33,328 bases of DNA from Streptomyces kronopolitis. Its GTDB lineage: Bacteria > Actinomycetota > Actinomycetes > Streptomycetales > Streptomycetaceae. Below are positions 8,306-15,069 of this stretch, in pieces. The stretch spans positions 1-33,328 of the forward strand of contig NZ_BMND01000050.1 of the NCBI RefSeq assembly GCF_014646275.1. Direction: 5' to 3'. The notes below the pieces were generated by a model. That model was not told the origin of the DNA. It did not search any database and saw nothing but the letters and a program-made list of their open reading frames with translations. Position numbers and translations under genes: made by a program. The stretch's first letter is position 1; each line of letters opens with the position of its first letter.

Positions 8306-9436
8306 TTGGCGTCCCATCGCAAGCCGCGCACCAGCGTCCTCGCCTCGCCCGGAGGCCGCCGTACGGCTGCCGGGCTCACCACCGCTGCCCTCGCCTCGGT
8401 CACCCTGCTCTCGCAGACCGCCGACGCGGCCCCCCGGGCGCCGAAACCCACCGTCGAAGAGGTCAAGAAGCAGGTCGACGACCTCTACCACCAGGCCGAG
8501 GTGGCCACCGAGAAGTACAACGGCGCCAAGGAGCGCGCCGGCGAACAGCAGCACACCGTCGACAAGCTGCTCGACGACGCGGCGAAGCGCGCCGAGCAGA
8601 TGAACCGGTCCCGGCACCAGCTGGGCATGTTCGCGTCGGCCCAGTACCGCACCGGCGGGATGAACCCGACGGCGCAGCTGATGCTCGCCAAGGACCCGCA
8701 GCAGTTCGTCGACCGCAGCCACCTCATGGAGCGGCTCACCGGCCGGCAGAAGCAGGCCGTCACCGACTACCAGGAGCAGGCGGCGGCCGCGGCGCACCAG
8801 CGGGCCGAGGCGACCGACAGCCTGGAGCGGCTGCAGAAGTCGCAGGTGTCCCTGAAGGAGTCCAAGCGCTCCGTCCAGGACAAGCTGACCGAGGCCCGTC
8901 AGCTGCTGTCCCACCTGACCGCGCAGGAGAAGGCGCGGCTGGCGCAGCTGGAGCGCGAGAAGGAGGCGGCCGCCAAGCGCAAGGCCGACGAGGAGGCGCG
9001 CCGGCGGCAGCACGACGGCGGCGGTTCCCCGGGCGGGCAGACCGGTGGCGGCTCCGACGACGGCGGTTCGACCGGAGCCCCGTCCTCCGCGAAGGCCGCC
9101 AAGGCGATCGCCTTCGCCCGCTCCCAGATCGGCAAGCCGTATGTGTGGGGCGCGACCGGACCCAGCTCCTACGACTGCTCGGGGCTGACGCAGGCGGCGT
9201 GGAAGGCGGCCGGCGTCACGATGCCGCGGACCACCTGGGACCAGGTCAAGATCGGCGCGCGGGTGTCCACCAAGGATCTGCAACCCGGTGACCTGGTGTT
9301 CTTCTTCGACGACATCAGCCACGTCGGGATGTACATAGGCGGCGGCAAGATGATCCACGCGCCGCACCCGGGCGCCAGCGTCCGGGTCGAGTCGATCTAC
9401 TACATGCCCATCTACGGGAGCGTCCGCCCGGGCTGA
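8306..9436 (+). CDS. Secreted NlpC/P60 peptidoglycan endopeptidase, riboswitch-controlled
   Basis: A 376-residue exported cysteine peptidase of the RipA/Cwp group that should cut the D-Glu-meso/LL-DAP bond of stem peptides. A basic N-terminus (MASHRKPR) and hydrophobic core (about 22-36) end in a likely signal cleavage after DAAP (about 43). A long coiled coil (about 45-230) and a Gly/Ser-rich linker (about 232-255) precede the NlpC/P60 domain (about 263-376). The catalytic Cys291 lies in YDCSG, with His339 in SHVG and His351 in MIHAPHP. I prefer the TTG at 8306, nine bases after AAGGAG, over the TTG at 8297, which abuts the site. The paralogue at 10302 begins with the same SHRKPR residues. 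Expression should respond to c-di-AMP through the upstream aptamer. Confidence 0.92.
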   Translation: MASHRKPRTSVLASPGGRRTAAGLTTAALASVTLLSQTADAAPRAPKPTVEEVKKQVDDLYHQAEVATEKYNGAKERAGEQQHTVDKLLDDAAKRAEQMNRSRHQLGMFASAQYRTGGMNPTAQLMLAKDPQQFVDRSHLMERLTGRQKQAVTDYQEQAAAAAHQRAEATDSLERLQKSQVSLKESKRSVQDKLTEARQLLSHLTAQEKARLAQLEREKEAAAKRKADEEARRRQHDGGGSPGGQTGGGSDDGGSTGAPSSAKAAKAIAFARSQIGKPYVWGATGPSSYDCSGLTQAAWKAAGVTMPRTTWDQVKIGARVSTKDLQPGDLVFFFDDISHVGMYIGGGKMIHAPHPGASVRVESIYYMPIYGSVRPG

Positions 9437-9460
9437 GGCCCTCGCCCGCCGCTCCCCCCA

Positions 9461-9505
9461 AGGACCACCCCCCACAGGCCACCCCCCACGGCCACCCCCC
9501 ACACG
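9461..9505 (+). repeat. Short C-rich tandem repeat
   Basis: Three near-identical 13-15-bp units built on CCACCCCCCAC follow each other (GGACCACCCCCCAC, GGCCACCCCCCAC, GGCCACCCCCCAC), and a degenerate fourth (CGCCACCGCG) runs into the terminator stem. It lies outside any gene, just after the NlpC/P60 stop. Confidence 0.6.
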
Positions 9506-9506
9506 C

Positions 9507-9554
9507 CACCGCGCGGCCGTCGCCTCCGATACGGAGTGCGAGGACCGCGCGGTG
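9507..9554. terminator. Bidirectional hairpin terminator
   Basis: A 10-bp perfect stem (CACCGCGCGG with CCGCGCGGTG) encloses an inner CTCCG/CGGAG hairpin. It lies between the NlpC/P60 stop at 9436 and the stop of the oppositely oriented membrane-protein gene at 9615, so it can end both transcripts. Confidence 0.65.
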
Positions 9555-9614
9555 TGCCGTGGTGGGGCGGTGGTCCGCGCCGTCACGTACGGCGCGCCAC
9601 CCAGGGAGCCGTTC

Positions 9615-9968
9615 TCAGGTCCAGAGCACCGCGATGAAGATGTTGGCCACGGTCAGCGCGCCGACCGCGCCGAAGAGCGGCTTCTCGACCGTCTCGTCGT
9701 CCCGCTTGACGTAGACCAGCGCCAGGATCACCACCAGGACGGCCATCTTGATGCCGATCTTGAGGGTGTTGATGTCGTGGCCCTGGGCCTGGTTGAGGCC
9801 GACCAGGGCGACGCCGGTGATCAGCATCGTCAGCGCGCCGTGCAGCATGGCCGGCACGAAGCGGGCGGTGCCCGCGCTCATCGCCTTCATCTGGGTCAGG
9901 AAGCCTCCGAGCAGGGAGGCGATGCCGATGATGTGCAAGCCGACGAAGAGATTGGTTACTACGTCCAT
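9615..9968 (-). CDS. Small integral membrane protein
   Basis: The 117-residue protein is almost entirely hydrophobic. Segments at about 4-24, 38-58, 67-87 and 97-117 suggest four helices, with one charged loop (KRDDETVEK, about 86-94). It belongs to a conserved streptomycete family of small membrane proteins of unknown function, and I recognise no catalytic motif. The ATG at 9968 was chosen because the hydrophobic pattern begins immediately after it. The frame continues to 10022, but that extension is Arg-rich. No clear Shine-Dalgarno sequence precedes the ATG. TACGAT about 14 bases upstream could be a -10 box, which would make the mRNA nearly leaderless. It lies between two NlpC/P60 paralogues in the opposite direction, with no evident functional link. 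Confidence 0.75.
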   Translation of the reverse strand: MDVVTNLFVGLHIIGIASLLGGFLTQMKAMSAGTARFVPAMLHGALTMLITGVALVGLNQAQGHDINTLKIGIKMAVLVVILALVYVKRDDETVEKPLFGAVGALTVANIFIAVLWT

Positions 9969-10301
9969 AGTGCGGGATCGTAGTCGCCGCATAGCACGGC
10001 CCTGCGGGCAGGGCGGGCACAATCGTCGCTTCGGTCAGGGCGGGCCGGTACCGGCGTCCGGCCGTCCGCCGCACGGTCATCGGCACACCGGCACCGGTCG
10101 AAAGCGAACAATGCCGGGCAAGCGGACTCCCCGGCACGACACCCAGGCTTAGCGTCCTCCTCCAGGCGGTCGACTCCCCGCCGTCGCCGGCCCCCCACCG
10201 GCGACCCGTCGGCCGCCTCGCCGCGAGGTGCGGCGGCGGTCCGTTCCCCCGTTACGGACCGCCGCCGGCCCCGGCTCGAAGGGAAGGAAGTGACGGCCAC
10301 C
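9969..10301. other. Divergent intergenic region with a strong hairpin
   Basis: This 333-bp stretch lies between the small membrane protein and the second NlpC/P60 gene. No ydaO-type blocks are present, unlike the leader of the first paralogue. TAGCGT (10150-10155) could be a -10 box without a good -35. The main feature is the hairpin at 10231-10267, listed separately. Confidence 0.45.
10231..10267 (+). promoter_or_regulatory. 14-bp perfect hairpin in the leader of the second NlpC/P60 gene
   Basis: Arms 10231-10244 and 10254-10267 are perfectly complementary (CGGCGGCGGTCCGT) around a 9-nt loop TCCCCCGTT. The hairpin ends 14-18 bases before the purine-rich ribosome binding site GGGAAGGAAG (10281-10290). 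In RNA it would be very stable, and it could act as an attenuator, a stability element or a protein-binding site. It could also be an operator in DNA. Which of these applies is unknown. Confidence 0.5.
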
Positions 10302-11450
10302 GTGGCCTCGCACCGCAAGCCCAGGCAGCATCCGCTCGCCTCGCTGACCGGCGGCTCGCGCACCGCGCGCACCGTCCGTACCGCCGCCACGCTGGCACTC
10401 GCCGGTGCCGCCACCGCCACCGTCCTCGACGGCACCGGGCAGGCCGCGCCCCGCCCCACCCCCGCCCAGGTCAAGGGCCGGATCGACGCGCTGTACCAGG
10501 AGGCAGAGGTGGCCACGCAGAGCTACAACGGCGCGAAGGAAGCCGCCGGCACCGCACGCCGGGAGCTGACACGGCTGCAGGACGAGGCCGCCCGCAGGAC
10601 CCAGAAGCTCAACACCGCCCGCACGGAGCTGGGCGCCCTGGCCGCGAGCCAGTACCGCTCCGGCGGGGTGGACCCGACCGTCCGGCTGCTGCTGTCCGCG
10701 GATCCGCAGCGCTATCTGGACGGCGCCGCGGTCCTGGAGCGTACGGGCAGCCATCAGGCGACCGCGGTGGCCGGGTACGCGCGGCGGCTCGGCAGCGTAC
10801 GGCAGGTCCGGCAGCGTGCCGAGGAGACCGCGGAGCGGCTGGCGTCCACCGAGGCCACGCTGAAGAAGCAGCGGGTCACGGTCGTCCACAAGCTGGACGC
10901 CGCCGAGCAGTTGCTGAACCGGCTGACCGCCGAGCAGCGCAAGCGGATGGCGGGACCGGGCGGCGACGGCGTGAGCCACGGCGGTGACGGCAAGGAGGCG
11001 GCCGGCCACGGCCATGCGGACCGGGGGGCGCACGGGGAGGACGGCCTCGACGGGGTCGCCCACGGCGCGGGAGCCACCGCAGCGGCGGCATCCGCCCCCA
11101 ACCCCCGTGCCGCGCGGGCCGTTTCGTTCGCCTACGCCGCGCTGGGCAAGCCGTACGTCTGGGGCGCGACCGGCCCCTCCGCCTACGACTGCTCGGGGCT
11201 GACGCAGGCCGCCTGGAAGTCCGGTGGCGTCGCCCTGCCCCGGACCACCTACACCCAGATCAGCTCCGGGCCGCGGGTCGACCGGTCCCAACTCGCCCCC
11301 GGTGACCTGGTGTTCTTCTACTCCGGCATCAGCCATGTGGGGCTCTACATCGGCGACGGCAAGATGATCCACGCCCCGCACCCGGGGGCGCCGGTACGGA
11401 TCGCGCCGATCGACCAGATGCCGTTCGCCGCGGCCACCCGCCCGGCCTGA
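10302..11450 (+). CDS. Secreted NlpC/P60 peptidoglycan endopeptidase (second paralogue)
   Basis: A 382-residue paralogue of the protein at 8306, with the same order: basic start (MASHRKPRQ), signal sequence ending near GQAAPR (about 50), coiled-coil region (about 55-215), Gly/His/Asp-rich linker (about 216-260, HGGDGKEAAGHGHADRG) and C-terminal NlpC/P60 domain. The catalytic residues are Cys297 (YDCSG), His345 (SHVG) and His357 (MIHAPHP). The His-rich linker replaces the Ser/Gly linker of the first copy. The start is set at GTG 10302 because it aligns with the first paralogue; GTG 10290 overlaps the ribosome binding site. Both copies have intact active sites, so they probably differ in timing rather than chemistry: only the first has a c-di-AMP riboswitch. 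Confidence 0.9.
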   Translation: MASHRKPRQHPLASLTGGSRTARTVRTAATLALAGAATATVLDGTGQAAPRPTPAQVKGRIDALYQEAEVATQSYNGAKEAAGTARRELTRLQDEAARRTQKLNTARTELGALAASQYRSGGVDPTVRLLLSADPQRYLDGAAVLERTGSHQATAVAGYARRLGSVRQVRQRAEETAERLASTEATLKKQRVTVVHKLDAAEQLLNRLTAEQRKRMAGPGGDGVSHGGDGKEAAGHGHADRGAHGEDGLDGVAHGAGATAAAASAPNPRAARAVSFAYAALGKPYVWGATGPSAYDCSGLTQAAWKSGGVALPRTTYTQISSGPRVDRSQLAPGDLVFFYSGISHVGLYIGDGKMIHAPHPGAPVRIAPIDQMPFAAATRPA

Positions 11451-11472
11451 TCCGAACGACAGGCCCTAGGGG

Positions 11473-11499
11473 GCGCCCCCGGCGCGGGGCCGGGGGCGC
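11473..11499. terminator. Bidirectional hairpin terminator
   Basis: An 11-bp perfect stem (GCGCCCCCGGC with GCCGGGGGCGC) closes a 5-nt loop. It lies between the NlpC/P60 stop at 11450 and the stop of the convergent esterase gene at 11511. Confidence 0.75.
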
Positions 11500-11510
11500 G
11501 GTCGGCGTGC

Positions 11511-12635
11511 TCACGCCCGGAGGTGCCGCCCCAGCCAGTGGAAGATCTCCGGTACCTGCTGGCGCCACACCGCCGTGGTGTGGCCGCCCGCGTTCGCCGG
11601 GATCAGCCGCACGTCCACCGTGGTGGGGCGCCGGGCGAGCTGCTTGAGCCCCATGCCGGCCTGGTAGCCGTCGCCCGCCGCGCCCGACACGTACAGGGCG
11701 GTGCGCGGCGGCTTCCCCGCCGCGTTGGCGGACCGCAGGATGTGCAGCGGGTTGGTCTCGATGCGCAGCTTGGGGTCCTTGCCGGCGAGCGAATCGCGTT
11801 CCAGCGCCGGGTCGTTGTAGCCGGACATGGCGACGGCGGCGCGGTAGCGGTCCGGGTGGGCCAGCGCGAGCTTGGTGGCGCAGTGCGCACCCGCCGAGTA
11901 GCCGGCCAGTGCCCAGGAGTCCGGCTTGTCGCCGGCCCGGAAGTTGTCGATGACCATCTTGCGCACATCGACCGTCAGCCAGCTGTCGGCGTTGACCTGC
12001 CCGGGGAGGTTGACGCATCCGGTGTCCGCGCCGGCCAGGAGGTTGGTGCGCGGCGCGACCAGGATGGCCGGCTTGACCTGCCCGCTCCGCATCAGCGGCT
12101 GGAGCTGTTCGGCCGCGTGCAGGGAGCCCAGCCAGGACTTCGCCGAGCCGGGGTAGCCGGGCAGCAGCTCGACCACGGGGAACTTCTTGTTCCGGTAGGC
12201 CGGGTCGTTGTACTGCGGCGGCAGCCAGACGTACACCTCGCCGTTGACCCCGGAAATCCGGCCCTTGAGGTCGGTCATCTGCACCCCGGCGCCCACCCGG
12301 GGGTCGTCGGCGGGGCGGAACTGCTGGATCTGCTTGGGCTCGTTCTTGATCTGCTGGCCGCCCATGCCGTCGGGGCCGAGGTCGCGGGCCGCCGCGACAT
12401 GGCTGTCGGTGCCGAGCAGGTCGCCCCAGGTGTCGTAGAGATTGTTGGCGTTGTTGACCAGGACGAAGACCACCGTGATGGCCGTGACCTGGGCGAACAG
12501 CAGCATCAGCAGCCGAGCCAGACCGCGCACCAGGGGCGGGCCGGCTATCCGGCCCCACAGGGCGAGCGGCAGCACGACGGCGGCAATCAACAGCGTGATC
12601 GAGGTGAGGAAGAAGGGCGTGCCCGTCAGGCTCAT
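11511..12635 (-). CDS. Membrane-anchored esterase, FrmB/Ag85-like alpha/beta hydrolase
   Basis: The 374-residue protein opens with two hydrophobic helices (about 8-28 and 40-61), so the enzyme should be anchored with its C-terminal catalytic domain outside. The alpha/beta-hydrolase domain (about 115-374) has the nucleophile elbow GYSAG with Ser247 and the catalytic His352 in AGGHTTAVW. The WLPPQYND and VVELLPGYPG strands are typical of the esterase D/antigen 85 superfamily (COG0627). Mycobacterial relatives transfer mycolates; streptomycetes make none, so plain carboxylesterase activity or acylation of another envelope component is more likely. The ATG is preceded by GGAAGCGAG. Its gene follows the response-regulator gene in the same direction after 201 bp, so it may form its own transcription unit. 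Confidence 0.85.
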   Translation of the reverse strand: MSLTGTPFFLTSITLLIAAVVLPLALWGRIAGPPLVRGLARLLMLLFAQVTAITVVFVLVNNANNLYDTWGDLLGTDSHVAAARDLGPDGMGGQQIKNEPKQIQQFRPADDPRVGAGVQMTDLKGRISGVNGEVYVWLPPQYNDPAYRNKKFPVVELLPGYPGSAKSWLGSLHAAEQLQPLMRSGQVKPAILVAPRTNLLAGADTGCVNLPGQVNADSWLTVDVRKMVIDNFRAGDKPDSWALAGYSAGAHCATKLALAHPDRYRAAVAMSGYNDPALERDSLAGKDPKLRIETNPLHILRSANAAGKPPRTALYVSGAAGDGYQAGMGLKQLARRPTTVDVRLIPANAGGHTTAVWRQQVPEIFHWLGRHLRA

Positions 12636-12836
12636 CGGGTCTCGCTTCCAGGACAGCTACGCGAAGGATGGGGGATGGTTCCGGCCCCGCCTTCGGCAGT
12701 GAGCCTCTCCGCGCCCTTAGATGGTGATCCTCGCGGTCCTGGTTGCCCGTCTTTGGTGCTTCTTTACACGCTCGTCACACCTTCGTGTACCGCCCACCGA
12801 TCCCCGGCTTCCGCGCCGGGGCCGCAGGTCAGACCG

Positions 12837-13643
12837 TCAGACCAGGCGCCGGGCCGCCGCCCAGCGGGTCAGCTCGTGGCGGTTGGAGAGCTGGAGCTTG
12901 CGCAGCACCGCGGAGACATGGGACTCGACGGTCTTCACGGAGATGAACAGCTGCTTGGCGATCTCCTTGTACGCATAGCCACGGGCGATCAGCCGGAGCA
13001 CCTCCCGCTCGCGCTGGGTGAGGCGGTCGAGGTCCTCGTCGATCGGCGGGGCGTCGGTCGAGGCGAAGGCGTCCAGGACGAAGCCGGCCAGCCGGGGCGA
13101 GAAGACCGCATCGCCGTCGGCGACCCGGAAGACCGCGTTGACCAGGTCCGTACCCGTGATCGTCTTGGTGACGTAGCCGCGGGCGCCGCCGCGGATGACC
13201 CCGATGACGTCCTCGGCGGCGTCGGAGACGGAGAGCGCGAGGAAGCGGACCGGGCGCTCGGCGTCGGCCATCATCGCGGCACTGCGGCGCAGCACCTCGA
13301 CGCCGCCGCCCCCCGGGAGGTGGACGTCCAGGAGGACGACCTCGGGGCGGGTGGCGGTGATGACCGTGACGGCCTGGTCGACGTCGGCGGCCTCGCCGAC
13401 CACCTCGACGCCGGTGCGCCCCGTCTCTCCGATCTCGGCCTGGACGCCCGTACGGAACATCCGGTGGTCGTCGACCAGCACGACCCGTACGGTCCGGTCG
13501 CCGGCCGCCGCGCCGCCGGTGCCGTCCTGCTGTGCGCCCTCGCTGCTCATCTCTTCCGTCCGTCCCTCGGTGTCTGCCGCGTCATCATCGCCTGTGCCGG
13601 CCCGCGGTGTCGCCACCGGCCGCTGCTGTCCCGCTGCCGTCAT
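12837..13643 (-). CDS. LuxR/NarL-family response regulator
   Basis: A 268-residue regulator whose receiver domain (about 52-170) has the acidic pair Asp58-Asp59, the phospho-acceptor Asp106 (VVLLDVHLPG) and the conserved Lys of YVTKT (about 160). A GerE-type helix-turn-helix follows (about 200-262: LTQREREVLRLIARGYAYK, then KTVESHVS). It is the cognate partner of the histidine kinase just upstream, because its ATG overlaps the kinase stop (ATGA, 13640-13643), which implies translational coupling. An alternative ATG at 13550 would remove 31 acidic, Ala-rich residues. Together with the PspC-containing kinase the pair resembles LiaS/LiaR-type envelope-stress systems. Likely targets include the divergent promoters near 17100, but that is inference. 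Confidence 0.93.
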   Translation of the reverse strand: MTAAGQQRPVATPRAGTGDDDAADTEGRTEEMSSEGAQQDGTGGAAAGDRTVRVVLVDDHRMFRTGVQAEIGETGRTGVEVVGEAADVDQAVTVITATRPEVVLLDVHLPGGGGVEVLRRSAAMMADAERPVRFLALSVSDAAEDVIGVIRGGARGYVTKTITGTDLVNAVFRVADGDAVFSPRLAGFVLDAFASTDAPPIDEDLDRLTQREREVLRLIARGYAYKEIAKQLFISVKTVESHVSAVLRKLQLSNRHELTRWAAARRLV

Positions 13644-14953
13644 GCGTCGTGCTCCGTCGCCGCGCGCTCCATCTCCAGCTCGACGACGGTGCCGCCCTCG
13701 GGAGCGGAGCGCAGCCGGGCCGTCCCGCCGTTGCGCTCCATGCGTCCGATGATGGACTCCCGGACGCCCATGCGGTCCTCGGGGACCGCGTCCAGGTCGA
13801 AACCGGGGCCGCGGTCGCGCACCGAGACGAAGACCGTGCGGCCCTCCACCTCGGCGAACACCTGGACCGCGCCGCCCTCGCCACCGTACTTGGCGGCGTT
13901 GACCATCGCCTCGCGCGCGGCCTGCATCTGGGCGCCGAGCGCCTCGTCCAGCGGGCAGTCGCCGACGACCACGACCTCGATGGGCACGCCGTGGTGGTCC
14001 TCCACCTCGGCGGCGGCCTTGCGGACGGCCTCCGCGACGGTGGCCGGCTCCTCGTCCTCCTCCTTGCCGCGGCCCTCGGGCTTGTAGAGCCAGGCGCGCA
14101 GTTCGCGTTCCTGGGCGCGGGCCAGCCGGGCCACCTCCCGGGGCTCGTCGGCGTTGCGCTGGATCAGCGTGAGGGTGTGCAGGACGGAGTCATGGACATG
14201 CGCGGCGACTTCCGCCCGCTCCTGGGCGCGGATGCGCATCAGGCGTTCCTCGGAGAGGTCCTGGGTCATCCGGACGAGATAGGGGCCCGCCAGCAGCGCG
14301 ATGCCGACGACGACGGCGAGAGCGGCCTGCAGCACCGAGCCGAGATGGCGCACCGAGCCCTGGAGCACGACGATGATCGTCACCCCGACGCAGACCAGCA
14401 GCACGCCGGCCGCACCGCGCAGCACGGGCAGCACGCCCTTGCGGCGGCCCAGCTCCAGCCACTGGGCGCGGCGGGAGTTGTCCGCCTGGCGCCACACCAG
14501 GGCGACGCCGGCGCCGATCAGCAGCACCGGCCAGACATAGCCGTCGGCCTGCCCCAGCTGGAAGCGGGAGGCGACGATCGAGGCGCCGATGACCAGCGCG
14601 ATCAGCGCGAAGACCTGGCCCCGGTCGGGCCGGTGCCGCAGCAGGCGGCGCTTTCCGTCGGCCGCGGTGGCCTGCCGGTGCTCCACGCCGCCGACGCCCA
14701 GCGGGACGAAGAACCAGAACGCGGCGTACAGCAGCGCGCCCATGCCGTCGGCCAGGAACAGGGCCAGGAACACGATCCGCACCCAGGAGACCGGCAGCCC
14801 GAGATGCCCGGCCAGACCGCGCGCGACACCGCCGAGCAGCCGCCCGTCGGCGCTGCGGTACAGCTTGCGCACGGGCGGGTCATCCGGGTCCGGCGCCGGG
14901 GCGTAACCCGTCTCGGCGCGGGGTGGGGCGGTGGTCATGCCCCCGATCGTCAC
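13640..14953 (-). CDS. PspC-domain histidine kinase (LiaS/NarL type)
   Basis: A 437-residue sensor kinase. A PspC domain (about 28-88, LYRSADGRLLGGVARGLAGH) is fused to four further hydrophobic segments (about 113-130, 139-154, 180-197, 208-227). There is no large extracytoplasmic loop, so it senses within or at the membrane. The dimerisation/phospho-acceptor helix has His254 in AHVHDSVLHTL, as in the HisKA_3 class. The HATPase domain has the N box (MVNAAKYGG, about 350-358), a G1 box (DRGPGFDL, about 380-387) and a final GGTVVELEME. It phosphorylates the downstream overlapping LuxR-type regulator. The GTG at 14953 opens the frame, but ATG 14938 is an equally plausible start. Neither has a strong ribosome binding site. 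Confidence 0.92.
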   Translation of the reverse strand: MTIGGMTTAPPRAETGYAPAPDPDDPPVRKLYRSADGRLLGGVARGLAGHLGLPVSWVRIVFLALFLADGMGALLYAAFWFFVPLGVGGVEHRQATAADGKRRLLRHRPDRGQVFALIALVIGASIVASRFQLGQADGYVWPVLLIGAGVALVWRQADNSRRAQWLELGRRKGVLPVLRGAAGVLLVCVGVTIIVVLQGSVRHLGSVLQAALAVVVGIALLAGPYLVRMTQDLSEERLMRIRAQERAEVAAHVHDSVLHTLTLIQRNADEPREVARLARAQERELRAWLYKPEGRGKEEDEEPATVAEAVRKAAAEVEDHHGVPIEVVVVGDCPLDEALGAQMQAAREAMVNAAKYGGEGGAVQVFAEVEGRTVFVSVRDRGPGFDLDAVPEDRMGVRESIIGRMERNGGTARLRSAPEGGTVVELEMERAATEHDA

Positions 14954-15069
14954 ACGGCGCCGCGGCGCGGGGCATCAGGGACGACCCTGACGCCTTCCCT
15001 GAGCTTTCAGCGGGCGGGGGTGGAGGGGAGACGGGCCGGACCGGGCCGCGGGAGGCCCGGTTCCGGTCG

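Noticed and set aside
5511..8603. 1030-codon plus-strand frame opposite pcrA
   Set aside because: Antisense shadow of pcrA that runs through the riboswitch.
11523..14087. 854-codon plus-strand frame opposite esterase and two-component genes
   Set aside because: Crosses three genes with clear catalytic motifs on the other strand.
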